64,000 bases of DNA from Microbacterium soli. GTDB taxonomy: Bacteria; Actinomycetota; Actinomycetes; Actinomycetales; Microbacteriaceae. This document shows, in pieces, positions 38,561 to 47,388 of the stretch. Below the pieces are notes generated by a model. It was not told the DNA's origin, did not search any database, and saw only the letters and a list, made by a program, of their open reading frames with translations. The stretch is from assembly GCF_039539005.1 (NCBI RefSeq), contig NZ_BAABCP010000002.1, positions 248,001 to 312,000 of the forward strand. The letters run 5' to 3'. Position 1 is the stretch's first letter. Each line of letters starts with the position of its first letter. The translations under genes were made by a program, and so were the position numbers.

Positions 38561-40672
38561 TCAGGCGTCGATGGCCTCCCGGCTGAGGCGGTCGCTGGAG
38601 GTCATGATGAACTCCCGGCGCGGCGCGACCTCGCTGCCCATCAGCAGCTCGAAGGTGCGCACTGCCGCATCCGCCGCCTCGGCGTCGTCGATCGTGACGC
38701 GCCGCAGCAGTCGACCGTGTTTGTCCATCGTCGTCGTCGCCAGCTGGTCGGCGTCCATCTCACCGAGGCCCTTGTAACGCTGAATCGGGTCCTGCCAGCG
38801 CTTGCCCGCCTTCTGCAGCTTGGCGAGCAGTGCGTGCAGCTCCTGCTCCGAGTACGTGTAGATGGTCTCATTCGGCTTGGACCCGGGATTCATGACGATC
38901 ACCCGATGCAGTGGGGGCACGGCCGAGAACACCCTGCCGGCCTCCAGCAGCGGTCGCATGTACCGGAAGAACAGCGTCAGCAGCAGAGTGCGGATGTGCG
39001 CGCCGTCGACGTCGGCATCGCTCATCAGGATGATCTTGCCGTACCTCGCCTGGGCGAGCTCGAAGGAGCGCCCCGATCCCGCCCCGATGGTCGTGATGAT
39101 CGCCGCGCACTCCGCGTTGCCGAGCATGTCGCTGATCGAGGCCTTCTGCACGTTGAGGATCTTCCCCCGGATGGGCAGCAGCGCCTGAAACTCGCTGTTG
39201 CGCGCATGCCGCGCGGTTCCGAGGGCGGAATCCCCCTCGACGATGAACAGCTCGCTGTTGGCGACGTCGTCCGAGCGGCAGTCGACGAGCTTCGCCGGCA
39301 ACGACGAGGACTCCAGCGCGGACTTGCGGCGCTGGGTCTCCTTGTGCGCCCGCGCCGAGACGCGCGCCTTCATCTCGGAGACGATCTTGTCCAGGAGCAT
39401 GGACACCTGGTTCTTGTCGTCCCGCTTGGTGGATGAGAATCGTGCGGCCAGCTCCTGGCGCATCACCTTCGCGACGATGGAGCGCACAGCGGGGGTGCCG
39501 AGCACCTCCTTGGTCTGTCCCTCGAACTGCGGCTCGGGGACGGTGACCGTCAGCACCGCGGTCAGCCCCGCCAGCACGTCGTCCTTCTCCAGCTTGTCGT
39601 TGCCGACCTTGAGACGGCGGGCGTTCTGCTCGACCTGGCCGCGCAGGAACTTCAGCAGCTCCTGCTCGAAGCCCTGCTGATGCGTGCCGCCCTTGGGCGT
39701 GGCGATGATGTTCACGAAGGAGCGGGTGACGGTCTCGTAGCCCGTGCCCCAGCGCAGCGCGATGTCGACCTCGCACTCGCGCTGCACCTCCGTGGGCTTC
39801 ATGTGGCCGTCGGGCTGAAGCACCGGCACGGTCTCGGTGAACGATCCCGAGCCCTGGATGCGCCAGGTGTCGGTGATGGGCGCATCAGCGGCCAGATAGT
39901 CCACGAACTCCGAGATTCCGCCTTCATACAGGTACGACGTCTCAACCGGTGGGAGAGCCCGGCCTTCGGCATCCGCCGCGGGGCGCTCGTCGCGCACGAC
40001 GAGCTCGAGCCCGGGGACGAGGAATGCGGTCTGCCGGACGCGGTTCTCCAGCTCGCCGAGCTGGAACGCGGCATCCGCGGTGAAGATCTGGCGGTCGGCC
40101 CAGTAGCGTACCCTCGTGCCGCTGACGCCCTTGGGGACCTTGCCCACCACACGCAGCTCGCTGCGCTTCTCGAACGGCGTGAACGGCGAATCCGGGCGCG
40201 GCTCGCCGTCGTCCGCGAACACCCCGGGCTCGCCCCGCCGGAAGGACATCGCATAGGTCTTCCCGTCGCGATCGACCTCGACGTCGAGACGCTCCGAGAG
40301 CGCGTTGACGACCGAGGCCCCCACGCCGTGCAGACCACCGGACGCGGCGTACGAACCGCCGCCGAACTTCCCGCCGGCGTGCAGCTTGGTGTACACCACC
40401 TCGACGCCCGTGAGCCCCGTACGGGGCTCGATGTCGACAGGCACTCCGCGTCCGCGGTCGGAGACCTGCACGCTGCCGTCCGCGTGCAGGACGATCCGGA
40501 TGCTGGATCCGTTGCCCGCCACGGCCTCATCGACCGAATTGTCGATGATCTCCCACAGGCAGTGCATGAGCCCCGGGGATCCGTTGGATCCGATGTACAT
40601 GCCGGGCCGCTTCCGGACGGCCTCGAGCCCCTCGAGCACTTGGAGGTGATGGGCGGAATACTCGGCGGTCAC
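38561..40672 (-). CDS. parE: DNA topoisomerase IV subunit B (GyrB/ParE family)
   Basis: A 703-residue B subunit. The GHKL ATPase shows EGLEAVRKRPGMYIGS, IIDNSVDEAVAG, DRGRGVPVDI and GGLHGVGASVVNAL; the TOPRIM domain shows EGDSALGTARHARNSEFQALLP, RGKILNVQKAS and DADVDGAHIRTLLLT. The chosen start is the GTG at 40672 (VTAEYSAHHLQVLEG); upstream in-frame sequence is not conserved. TAGACT lies 8 bases before the GTG and there is no Shine-Dalgarno, so the mRNA is probably leaderless or nearly so. Confidence 0.92.
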   Translation of the reverse strand: MTAEYSAHHLQVLEGLEAVRKRPGMYIGSNGSPGLMHCLWEIIDNSVDEAVAGNGSSIRIVLHADGSVQVSDRGRGVPVDIEPRTGLTGVEVVYTKLHAGGKFGGGSYAASGGLHGVGASVVNALSERLDVEVDRDGKTYAMSFRRGEPGVFADDGEPRPDSPFTPFEKRSELRVVGKVPKGVSGTRVRYWADRQIFTADAAFQLGELENRVRQTAFLVPGLELVVRDERPAADAEGRALPPVETSYLYEGGISEFVDYLAADAPITDTWRIQGSGSFTETVPVLQPDGHMKPTEVQRECEVDIALRWGTGYETVTRSFVNIIATPKGGTHQQGFEQELLKFLRGQVEQNARRLKVGNDKLEKDDVLAGLTAVLTVTVPEPQFEGQTKEVLGTPAVRSIVAKVMRQELAARFSSTKRDDKNQVSMLLDKIVSEMKARVSARAHKETQRRKSALESSSLPAKLVDCRSDDVANSELFIVEGDSALGTARHARNSEFQALLPIRGKILNVQKASISDMLGNAECAAIITTIGAGSGRSFELAQARYGKIILMSDADVDGAHIRTLLLTLFFRYMRPLLEAGRVFSAVPPLHRVIVMNPGSKPNETIYTYSEQELHALLAKLQKAGKRWQDPIQRYKGLGEMDADQLATTTMDKHGRLLRRVTIDDAEAADAAVRTFELLMGSEVAPRREFIMTSSDRLSREAIDA

Positions 40673-40738
40673 AATGGTCGAGTCTATTCGGCGACCGCAC
40701 CCGCGAAGGCCGCGACACTCCCCCGGCGGACGAGCCCC

Positions 40739-40762
40739 CGCTGTGCGCGTACGCGCACAGCG
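40739..40762. promoter_or_regulatory. Perfect 24-bp palindrome between parE and DUF7455 gene
   Basis: Arms CGCTGTGCGCGT (40739-40750) and ACGCGCACAGCG (40751-40762) are exact reverse complements with no loop. It lies in the 179-base divergent gap, about 67 bases before parE and 90 before the small zinc-ribbon gene. The absence of a loop suggests a protein-binding site or a cruciform rather than a terminator. Confidence 0.65.
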
Positions 40763-40851
40763 AAACACGCCGGGATGCGGGCATGCAGGCCCGCCGCGCA
40801 TGGTTGTATTGAGCACGACCGGGAAACGTCGGATCCTGAGGAGGCACCGAG

Positions 40852-41061
40852 ATGAACGCTACGACAGAGCGAGAGACCGTCCAGTTCCGCCTCACTGCGC
40901 TGGACCGCTGCGATTCCTGCGGCGCACAGGCGTACATCGCCGCCGAGGTCAACGGCACCGAGATGCTGTTCTGCGCTCACCACGGGCGCAAGTACGAGGA
41001 GAAGCTGCGCGCCGTGGCCACCAGCTGGCACGACGAGACCGCACGCCTCATCGAGGCCTGA
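40852..41061 (+). CDS. DUF7455 small protein
   Basis: A 69-residue protein with a CxxC pair (LDRCDSCGAQAY) and a second pair of possible zinc ligands (LFCAHHGRKYEEKL). This matches the DUF7455 family of small actinobacterial zinc-binding proteins, often found beside type II topoisomerase or sigma-factor genes; its function is unknown. GAGGAGG gives a strong ribosome site. It ends 6 bases from the convergent racemase-like gene. Confidence 0.85.
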   Translation: MNATTERETVQFRLTALDRCDSCGAQAYIAAEVNGTEMLFCAHHGRKYEEKLRAVATSWHDETARLIEA

Positions 41062-41067
41062 GACCCC

Positions 41068-42102
41068 TCAGTCGATCAGCACCCGGCGCACCTCGGGGGT
41101 GAGCCGGGTGAGGATCTCCTCGCCCACGCTGCCGATCCGCTCCGCGAGCGCCGTGGCGTCCTGCTCGCCATCGCGACCGGGCCCGAACACGGTCACACGA
41201 TCCCCCTTCCGCGCGCCCGGCCAGGGCTCGAGCAGCGTACGGTCGCCGTCGATGCGGATGATGCGGCGCGGACCGCCGGGAGTGCCCACCTCCACACCGG
41301 AGAGGATCGACGGCAGTCCGTGGAACGAACCGATCCCCAAGCGCACCTCGCCGTCATCGACGGCGTCGACGGTCGCGATGAGCCGGGAGATGAGCGTCAG
41401 CCCATCCGGCTGCGGACCGCCGGCGGAGCGGATGCCGTAGCAGAACGCGCCGACGCGACTCAGCGTCCCGCGCAGCTCCGGCCGCCACCACGCCGCCGCC
41501 GACGCGGTCAGGTGCAGCACCTCCGGCGCTCCTCCGGCCTGCTCGAGCTCGTGCACGGCGCCGCGGAACACGCGCTGTGCGGCATCGTCCTCCTCGTCGC
41601 TGGCCTCGGCGAGATGGCTCCACACCCCGACGACGCGGATCAGACCGCGCCGCTGCGCGGCGAGCGATGTCTCGATCGCCTCTCGCCACTGCTCCGGCCG
41701 GAAGCCGTTGCGATGCAGTCCGGTGTCGATCTTCAGATGCACGCCCGCCCCGATGCCCAGACGCTCGGCCGCGGCGATGACGTCGGCCAGATAGTCGGCG
41801 GAGCCGACACCCAACTCGACATCCGCGTTCAGCGCGGCCTCGACCTCATCCGTGCTGGAGGTCGCCCAGGCATACACCCGACCGGTGGTCAGCGGACGGA
41901 TGCGCAGCGCGCTGGGGATGTCATAACTGCCGAACCAGTCCACGCCGGCCGATTCCGCCTCGGGCACCGCCCAGCCGATGCCGTGGCCGTAGGCGTCGTC
42001 CTTCATCACCAGGAGCAGTCGCGACTCGCCCAGTCGTGCGCGAACGGCGTCCAGATCGGCGCGGAACGCGCTGCGGGAGATCTCCAGGACCGGCGTGCTC
42101 AT
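41068..42102 (-). CDS. Alanine-racemase-like protein, lysine half
   Basis: A 344-residue protein with the full alanine racemase fold. The N-terminal barrel keeps the PLP lysine in LLLVMKDDAYGHG (K34), the HLKIDTGLHRNGF motif with the PLP-tuning Arg (R131), VVGVWSHLAEA, and SRVGAFCYGI. In the C-terminal domain the catalytic tyrosine block GYADG is replaced by GSFHG (about 258-262) and the usual GRxxMD motif by IRIDGD. It therefore has the half-site that binds PLP but lacks the partner residues that a second subunit normally supplies. The ATG at 42102 overlaps the stop of the complementary gene. See the findings for the proposed heterodimer. Confidence 0.8.
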   Translation of the reverse strand: MSTPVLEISRSAFRADLDAVRARLGESRLLLVMKDDAYGHGIGWAVPEAESAGVDWFGSYDIPSALRIRPLTTGRVYAWATSSTDEVEAALNADVELGVGSADYLADVIAAAERLGIGAGVHLKIDTGLHRNGFRPEQWREAIETSLAAQRRGLIRVVGVWSHLAEASDEEDDAAQRVFRGAVHELEQAGGAPEVLHLTASAAAWWRPELRGTLSRVGAFCYGIRSAGGPQPDGLTLISRLIATVDAVDDGEVRLGIGSFHGLPSILSGVEVGTPGGPRRIIRIDGDRTLLEPWPGARKGDRVTVFGPGRDGEQDATALAERIGSVGEEILTRLTPEVRRVLID

Positions 42103-42809
42103 GCGACCCAGCTCCGTTCGGTGCTCCGACCGATCACGACGGCCATCTCCAGTGCGCTCAGGCCGGTGGCATCCGCCCATTCCGCCAGGCCGCGTCGCAC
42201 GCTGCCGGTACCGCCGAAATAGGTGACCGGATCCCCGACCTCGGCGTGGACGTCCTCCAGGTCCACGACGCACACGTCCATCGCGATGCGTCCGATGACG
42301 GGATGGGTGCGCTCACCGATCTGCACGTGTGCACGATTGCCGAGCGCCCGCACGATGCCCTGCGCGTAGCCTCCTGTCACGAGGGCGATGCGCGTGTCCC
42401 TGCTCGCGCGGTGCGTGTAGCCGTAGGAGACGGCCTCGCCCTTCAAGAGCGGTTTGACGGCCAGCACACGCCCCTCCAGCATCATCACGGGCAGGGCATC
42501 CGCCGGTGTCGCGGCGTCGGGGATGCCGAACAGCGCCGATGCGGCGGTCAGGTCCGATGCGGTGGCGGGGACCAGCGCGTCCGCCTGCGCGGGAACACCC
42601 GCATCTCGCAGCCGCGCCGCCTCGTCGCCCGTTCCGGTGAGGATGCGGCTCGCACCGGCGTCCACGACGATCCGCGCCGCCTCGTCGAGACCGTGCCCGT
42701 ACGCGTCATGGCGCAGATCCACGACCCGCCCTCGCACGTTCAGAGCCTTCGCGTTGCGTGCGAGCGCGCTGCGGGACAGCAGCACCCGGGGCGCAGCACT
42801 GCCTGACAT
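42099..42809 (-). CDS. Alanine-racemase-like protein, tyrosine half (short)
   Basis: A 236-residue protein with a complete alanine racemase C-terminal domain: VLAVKPLLKGEAVSYGYT, the catalytic tyrosine in ALVTGGYAQG (Y148), and GRIAMDVCVVDL (M177-D178). The N-terminal barrel is cut to about 100 residues: it begins RVLLSRSALARNAKALN, keeps DAYGHG but with Arg at the place of the PLP lysine (R33), then jumps to the C-terminal domain, missing the HxKxDTGMxRxG region. Alone it cannot bind PLP covalently. ATG at 42809 after GGGAGG. It lies 13 bases after the GatD-like gene and overlaps the lysine-half gene. Confidence 0.8.
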   Translation of the reverse strand: MSGSAAPRVLLSRSALARNAKALNVRGRVVDLRHDAYGHGLDEAARIVVDAGASRILTGTGDEAARLRDAGVPAQADALVPATASDLTAASALFGIPDAATPADALPVMMLEGRVLAVKPLLKGEAVSYGYTHRASRDTRIALVTGGYAQGIVRALGNRAHVQIGERTHPVIGRIAMDVCVVDLEDVHAEVGDPVTYFGGTGSVRRGLAEWADATGLSALEMAVVIGRSTERSWVA

Positions 42810-42822
42810 GTCGCCTCCCGGT

Positions 42823-43596
42823 TCAGAGCTGGATGGTGTTGAAGCCCTTGCCGTGCACGAGCGCCTCGATGGCGGTGCGCGCGCCGGCGGCGTACGCATC
42901 CAGTGTCTCCGCCCCCGCCGTGAGATCGACATCCGTACCGCGGCGCGCGCACACGGCAGTGAGGATCTCACGGGTGAGGCCGGGATTCAGCGGCAGCACG
43001 GGCCCCTGGATGGTCGTCGCGAACGCGTTCCCGACGCGGAGCATCTCGCCGCGCACGGGGTGACCGTCCGCCTCCGCCGGCAGCGCGAAGCCGCCCTGGC
43101 CGAAAGCCACGCGGCCGTATCCGAGCGCGTGGTCGGCGAGCGTCCACTCGCTGGCGTGATCCTCGAAGCCGATCACCCGTCCGATCTCGGTGTCGGCGAT
43201 GATGTAGCCGACCTTGCGCGTCCTGGTGCGCGCGACGGTCGCATCGAGAACACCGAGCCCGTCGAGTCTCTCGCCGTCCAGCGTCGTCACGCCGCGGCTG
43301 AGCAGCTCCGCACCGCCGCCGACGGCCAGCAGTGCGCCGCCGTCTTCGACGTGCGACCTGATGCGGTCCGCTCGCGCCGTCAGATCGGCGTGCACGGCCC
43401 GCATCGCGGAGAGCGGACCGTTTCCGATCACGAGGATGTCGACCTCGTCCGGCAACTCCTCGCCGACGGCGATCCGGTGAGTCACCCGGTTGACGTCGGC
43501 GAGTTCGAGCCGGGCCTCCAGCGCGCGCACATTCCCGCGGTCGCCTGTGACGCCGAGAAGATCCGGGTACAGCTGCGCGATCGTGATCCGCGTCAT
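42823..43596 (-). CDS. GatD-like class I amidotransferase without catalytic residues
   Basis: A 257-residue protein clearly related to GatD, the glutaminase partner of MurT (TIAQLYPDLLGVTGDRGNVRAL, GLGVLDATVARTRTRKVGYI, GFEDHASEWT, LPLNPGLTREIL). In GatD the nucleophile lies in TICGGYQ; here the stretch is AVGGGAE, so Cys is Gly (G93). The catalytic His lies in YLHGPILP; here it is TIQGPVLP, so His is Gln (Q197). The protein cannot release ammonia from glutamine by the known mechanism. It overlaps the MurT-like gene by four bases and probably forms a complex with it. Confidence 0.85.
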   Translation of the reverse strand: MTRITIAQLYPDLLGVTGDRGNVRALEARLELADVNRVTHRIAVGEELPDEVDILVIGNGPLSAMRAVHADLTARADRIRSHVEDGGALLAVGGGAELLSRGVTTLDGERLDGLGVLDATVARTRTRKVGYIIADTEIGRVIGFEDHASEWTLADHALGYGRVAFGQGGFALPAEADGHPVRGEMLRVGNAFATTIQGPVLPLNPGLTREILTAVCARRGTDVDLTAGAETLDAYAAGARTAIEALVHGKGFNTIQL

Positions 43597-44912
43597 CGGC
43601 GGGCCACCTCCTGGTCGCCGTGGCCGAGGATCCTCCGGCCGATCATCATGAGCTCGTAGTTGACGAACCAGGTCTGGCGTCCGGCCGAGGTCGACGGGAA
43701 CTCGCGCATCATCGCGACGGCCTTCTCCATGTCGGGCTCGACGGTTCCGATGCGCACGCCCGCGTGCTCGAGCGCCAGCGCCAGCTGGTACGCCTTCTCA
43801 CCGGTGACGACGTCGACGCCCTCGAGCGCCTGGAAGTCCACGTCGTACAGCCAGGACACGTCGGGCGTGCCCTCGTCGATGGCGATGAGCGCGCGCTCGG
43901 GCGCGCCCTCCAGCGCGTCCAGGTTCATCTGCAGGCTGGGCGCGTTCTTGAACATGACGAACTCGACCTGCTCGCCCTGCGGGTCGCTGTGCAGCGGGAT
44001 GACCTCGCCGCGGCCGTAGGCCGGTGCCATCCGAGAGAAGCCCTGCGCAGCGGCGTCCGTCGAGAATCCGTCGCCGAGCACGCGGGAGGCGACGGCGAGA
44101 GCGGCGGCGGCGTCGGCCGCGTAGTGCAGACCACGGGCGGGCAGGCGCACCGACGCATCCGCCTCACCGATGCGGATCGCGACGTCACGGCCGTCGACCA
44201 CGCGCACCTCGGAGTAGGCGTCCCGCGCCCGGGTCCCGGCATTGCCGCTCCGGGTGTCGAGGGCGTTGGCCAGTCCGTGCGCGGAAGCGGCGACGATCTC
44301 CGGCGCCACCCCGAAGAACGACACGGGCGCGGCCATCGCGTCCGTGTCGATCTTGCTGAGGTACGGGTCGTCGCGGTTGACCACGACATGCGAGTGCGCA
44401 CGCGTGGACGCGTCCAGCATCATGTCGGCGACGCGCTCGGTCTCGTAGAACCGGTACAGCTGGTCGACCTGGACGTTCAGCGAGAGGATGACCGACGGGG
44501 AGAGCTGATCGGCGAGATCCGCCGCATAGCCCTCGTCGACTTCGAGCACCGCGACATCGGCCCGGATCCGCCCCGTGAGAGTGGCGTCCGCCAGCAGCGC
44601 ACTGGTCACGCCCTGCGGGAGGTTCGCCCCGGTGGGGTTGGTGAACACCGTCAGGCCGTGCGCGCGAAGGACCTCGCTGATCATGTGCGTGGTCGTCGTC
44701 TTCCCGTTGGAGCCGAGGACGAACACCACGCCGTGACGGAACTGTCCCGCGAGCGTCGGCAGCAGCGTCGGAGCCATCCTGTTGGTAAGGTATCCGGGGA
44801 ACGCCGAGCCTCCCCCGCGCAGACGAGTCGCGAAGCGTGCGAGCTTTCCCGCCAGCACGGGGACGACGTACCGCAGGCCGGCCGAGCGCGCCCGAGGTGC
44901 GGTCGACATCAT
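43593..44912 (-). CDS. MurT-like Mur ligase without zinc ribbon
   Basis: A 439-residue Mur-ligase-family protein with MurT organisation. The ATP loop is [19 protein letters not shown] (K71), followed by [28 protein letters not shown], and near the C-terminus [13 protein letters not shown] (about 351-363) and DMEKAVAMM, the MurT catalytic region. MurT proteins carry a four-cysteine zinc ribbon in the middle domain; here the region (about 200-240) has none and the whole protein has no cysteine. MurT amidates the alpha-carboxyl of D-Glu in lipid II with ammonia from GatD. Because the partner here is a dead glutaminase, another amine is likely. The first of two ATG codons (44912) overlaps the sigA stop. 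Confidence 0.85.
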   Translation of the reverse strand: MMSTAPRARSAGLRYVVPVLAGKLARFATRLRGGGSAFPGYLTNRMAPTLLPTLAGQFRHGVVFVLGSNGKTTTTHMISEVLRAHGLTVFTNPTGANLPQGVTSALLADATLTGRIRADVAVLEVDEGYAADLADQLSPSVILSLNVQVDQLYRFYETERVADMMLDASTRAHSHVVVNRDDPYLSKIDTDAMAAPVSFFGVAPEIVAASAHGLANALDTRSGNAGTRARDAYSEVRVVDGRDVAIRIGEADASVRLPARGLHYAADAAAALAVASRVLGDGFSTDAAAQGFSRMAPAYGRGEVIPLHSDPQGEQVEFVMFKNAPSLQMNLDALEGAPERALIAIDEGTPDVSWLYDVDFQALEGVDVVTGEKAYQLALALEHAGVRIGTVEPDMEKAVAMMREFPSTSAGRQTWFVNYELMMIGRRILGHGDQEVARR

Positions 44913-46180
44913 TCGAGGTAGTCCCGCAGCGACTGCGAACGGCTCGGGTGACGCAGCTTGGCCATGGTCTTCGACTCGATCTGACGGATGCGCTCGCGCG
45001 TCACGCCGAAGGTGTCGCCGATCTGGTCGAGGGTCTTGGGCTGTCCGTCGCCCAGGCCGAAGCGCATCCGGATGACCCCGGCCTCGCGCTCGGAGAGGGA
45101 ATCCAGCAGCTGTTCGAGCTGGCGCTGCAGCATCGTGAATCCGACGGCGTCGGCGGGCACGACGGCCTCGGTGTCCTCGATGAGGTCTCCGAACTCGCTG
45201 TCGCCGTCCTCGCCGAGGGGCGTGTGCAGCGAGATCGGCTCGCGGCCGTACTTCTGCACCTCGATGACCTTCTCGGGCGTCATGTCCAGCTCGCGGCTGA
45301 GCTCCTCGGGGGTGGGCTCACGGCCCAGGTCCTGCAGCATCTGCCGCTGCACGCGGGCGAGCTTGTTGATGACCTCGACCATGTGGACGGGGATGCGGAT
45401 GGTGCGAGCCTGATCCGCCATGGCGCGGGTGATCGCCTGACGGATCCACCACGTGGCGTAGGTGGAGAACTTGAAGCCCTTGGTGTAATCGAACTTCTCG
45501 ACGGCGCGGATGAGACCGAGGTTGCCCTCCTGGATGAGATCCAGGAACTGCATGCCGCGCCCGGTGTAGCGCTTGGCCAGCGAGACGACCAGACGCAGGT
45601 TGGCGCCCAGCAGGTGGCTCTTGGCGCGCTGCCCGTCGCGAGCGACCCACTGCAGGTCGAGCCCGAGCTGACTGGACTTCTCGGTCGCGGACATGGCCGA
45701 CAGCTTCTCCTCGGCGAACAGGCCCGCCTCGATGCGCATCGCCAGTTCGACCTCTTCGGCCGCGTTCAGCAGCGCGACCTTTCCGATCTGCTTCAGATAG
45801 TCCTTGACCGGGTCGGCCGTGGCGCCGGTGATCTGCGCGGAGTAGACGGGGACGTCGTCCTCGTCCTTGGAGCTCAGGACGATCGCGCCGGTGGGCAGCG
45901 GCTCGGTGAACTCCGGCTTCTTCTCGCCCTCCTCGTCCTCGGCCTCGACCGTCTCGACGACCTCGTCGTCGACCTCGGCGTCGTCCTTCTTCTTCCGCGT
46001 CGCGCGCTTCGCCGACGCCTTGCCGGCTGCGGCCTTCTTCGCAGCCGAAGACTTCTTCGCAGCGGTCTTCTCCGCCGGGGCCGGCGCCGTCTCCTCGACG
46101 ACCTCCGTCTCCGCGTTCCCGGCCTTCACGGCCGTGTTCTTCGTGGTCGTCCGGGTCTTCTTGGTCGTGGCAGGAGTCAC
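44909..46180 (-). CDS. sigA: Primary RNA polymerase sigma factor
   Basis: A 423-residue group 1 sigma factor. After a Lys/Ala/Thr-rich and acidic N-terminus come region 1.2 ([21 protein letters not shown]), region 2 ([63 protein letters not shown]), region 3 and region 4 ([48 protein letters not shown]). It recognises the housekeeping promoters. The GTG at 46180 follows GAAAGG. TTGACA and TTGTCA hexamers in the upstream gap (46181-46346) mark possible promoters. The stop overlaps the start of the MurT-like gene, so the wall genes are probably read through from sigA. Confidence 0.95.
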   Translation of the reverse strand: MTPATTKKTRTTTKNTAVKAGNAETEVVEETAPAPAEKTAAKKSSAAKKAAAGKASAKRATRKKKDDAEVDDEVVETVEAEDEEGEKKPEFTEPLPTGAIVLSSKDEDDVPVYSAQITGATADPVKDYLKQIGKVALLNAAEEVELAMRIEAGLFAEEKLSAMSATEKSSQLGLDLQWVARDGQRAKSHLLGANLRLVVSLAKRYTGRGMQFLDLIQEGNLGLIRAVEKFDYTKGFKFSTYATWWIRQAITRAMADQARTIRIPVHMVEVINKLARVQRQMLQDLGREPTPEELSRELDMTPEKVIEVQKYGREPISLHTPLGEDGDSEFGDLIEDTEAVVPADAVGFTMLQRQLEQLLDSLSEREAGVIRMRFGLGDGQPKTLDQIGDTFGVTRERIRQIESKTMAKLRHPSRSQSLRDYLE

Positions 46181-46346
46181 GTTTCGCCTTTCACGGAGCG
46201 CAGCGGGCGCTCCGGGCCATTTCGGACACTAGTAAGACCCTTGTCAAGTGCGATCGTGGAGATCGACGGTTGACAACGGGTCGGACGTCCATTATCACAC
46301 ACCTGTACGGTCGGCGCGTCGTCGGCGGGAAGTCCCGCGCGCCGGG

Positions 46347-47276
46347 TCAACTGTGCTTGTCTTCATCGCCCGGACGGCGGTCGGCGAGGTAGCGCTCCAG
46401 CTCGGCGGCGAGCTCATCGGCACTGGGCAGGTCGTGCTCGTCGAAGGCGTCCTCCACGTCCTCGCCGTCCTCGCGACCGGCCATGTACGCGTCGTGGCGG
46501 CGCTCGAGCGTGTGCACCATGTGCGTGAGCTCCTCGTTGCCGCGCACCTGCGACTCGACGCGCTGGAGGTACTCCTCGCGCCGTTCCTGCACTTCGTCCA
46601 TGCGCAGCACGAGGCCCGTGGCGATCATCAGTCGATCCGCGGCGGCGACCACGGTGTCCGGATACTCCGTGTCCGCCAGGTAATGCGGCACCAGCAGCAC
46701 GAATCCCGCCACGCGCACGTCGTGCTGGATCAGGCGGTACTCGAGCAGGTGACCCACCGTGGCGGGGACCTGCGTGCGCGGCTTCCACACGGAGTGCGCG
46801 GCGATGAGATCCCGACGGTTGCCGCTGACCGTCGTGCCCAGCGGCCGCGTGTGCGGAACCGGCATGGCGATGGAGTGCACCCAGGTGACGGAGGAGACCT
46901 GGAACCCGGCGGCGAAGCTGACGACGGCGTCCGTGAACGCGTTCCACGCGAAGTCCGGCTCGTAGCCGGACAACAGCAGGAAGGGCTGACCCAGCGCGTC
47001 GTGGGCCAGGGCGAGCTCCAGCTTCGCGGGCCGGAACTCCGTCAGATGATCCTGGTCGAAGACGATGACGGGTCGGCGCGCCCGGTAATCCAGCAGCACA
47101 TCGTTGTCGAAGACGATCAGCGGCTGCGGCGCCGTGCTCCCGTGCAGGTGGTCGATCAGCCCGGAGACGGCGCTCCCCGCATCCGTGAATCCGGTCAGCA
47201 GCATCACCAGGGGAAGACCGGTGGGCACGTCGGGCGCACCGGAGATCGACTCGTACAGCTCATCGGAGAAGGGCAT
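46347..47276 (-). CDS. PAC2-family protein
   Basis: A 309-residue soluble protein of the PAC2 (proteasome-assembly-chaperone-like) family. Recognisable are LPLVMLLTGFTDAGSAVSGLIDHL, FDNDVLLDYRARRPVIVFDQDH, SGYEPDFAWNAF and the charged C-terminal helix rich in Glu and Arg. Actinobacterial members occur beside sigA in many genomes; the bacterial function is not established. It is co-oriented with sigA, 166 bases upstream. Confidence 0.87.
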   Translation of the reverse strand: MPFSDELYESISGAPDVPTGLPLVMLLTGFTDAGSAVSGLIDHLHGSTAPQPLIVFDNDVLLDYRARRPVIVFDQDHLTEFRPAKLELALAHDALGQPFLLLSGYEPDFAWNAFTDAVVSFAAGFQVSSVTWVHSIAMPVPHTRPLGTTVSGNRRDLIAAHSVWKPRTQVPATVGHLLEYRLIQHDVRVAGFVLLVPHYLADTEYPDTVVAAADRLMIATGLVLRMDEVQERREEYLQRVESQVRGNEELTHMVHTLERRHDAYMAGREDGEDVEDAFDEHDLPSADELAAELERYLADRRPGDEDKHS

Positions 47277-47388
47277 GACTCAATGCTACGAGCCGGTGCG
47301 ACGTCGGGACGGGACCTTCTCATGCTGACAGCGAACACGGACATGCCGGAGCCAGCGCCCGCGCAGACGGGCTATCTAGGATGGGACC

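Noticed and set aside
46181..46346. A defined sigA promoter
   Set aside because: TTGACA and TTGTCA hexamers are present but no -10 box at standard spacing is convincing, so no separate feature was made.
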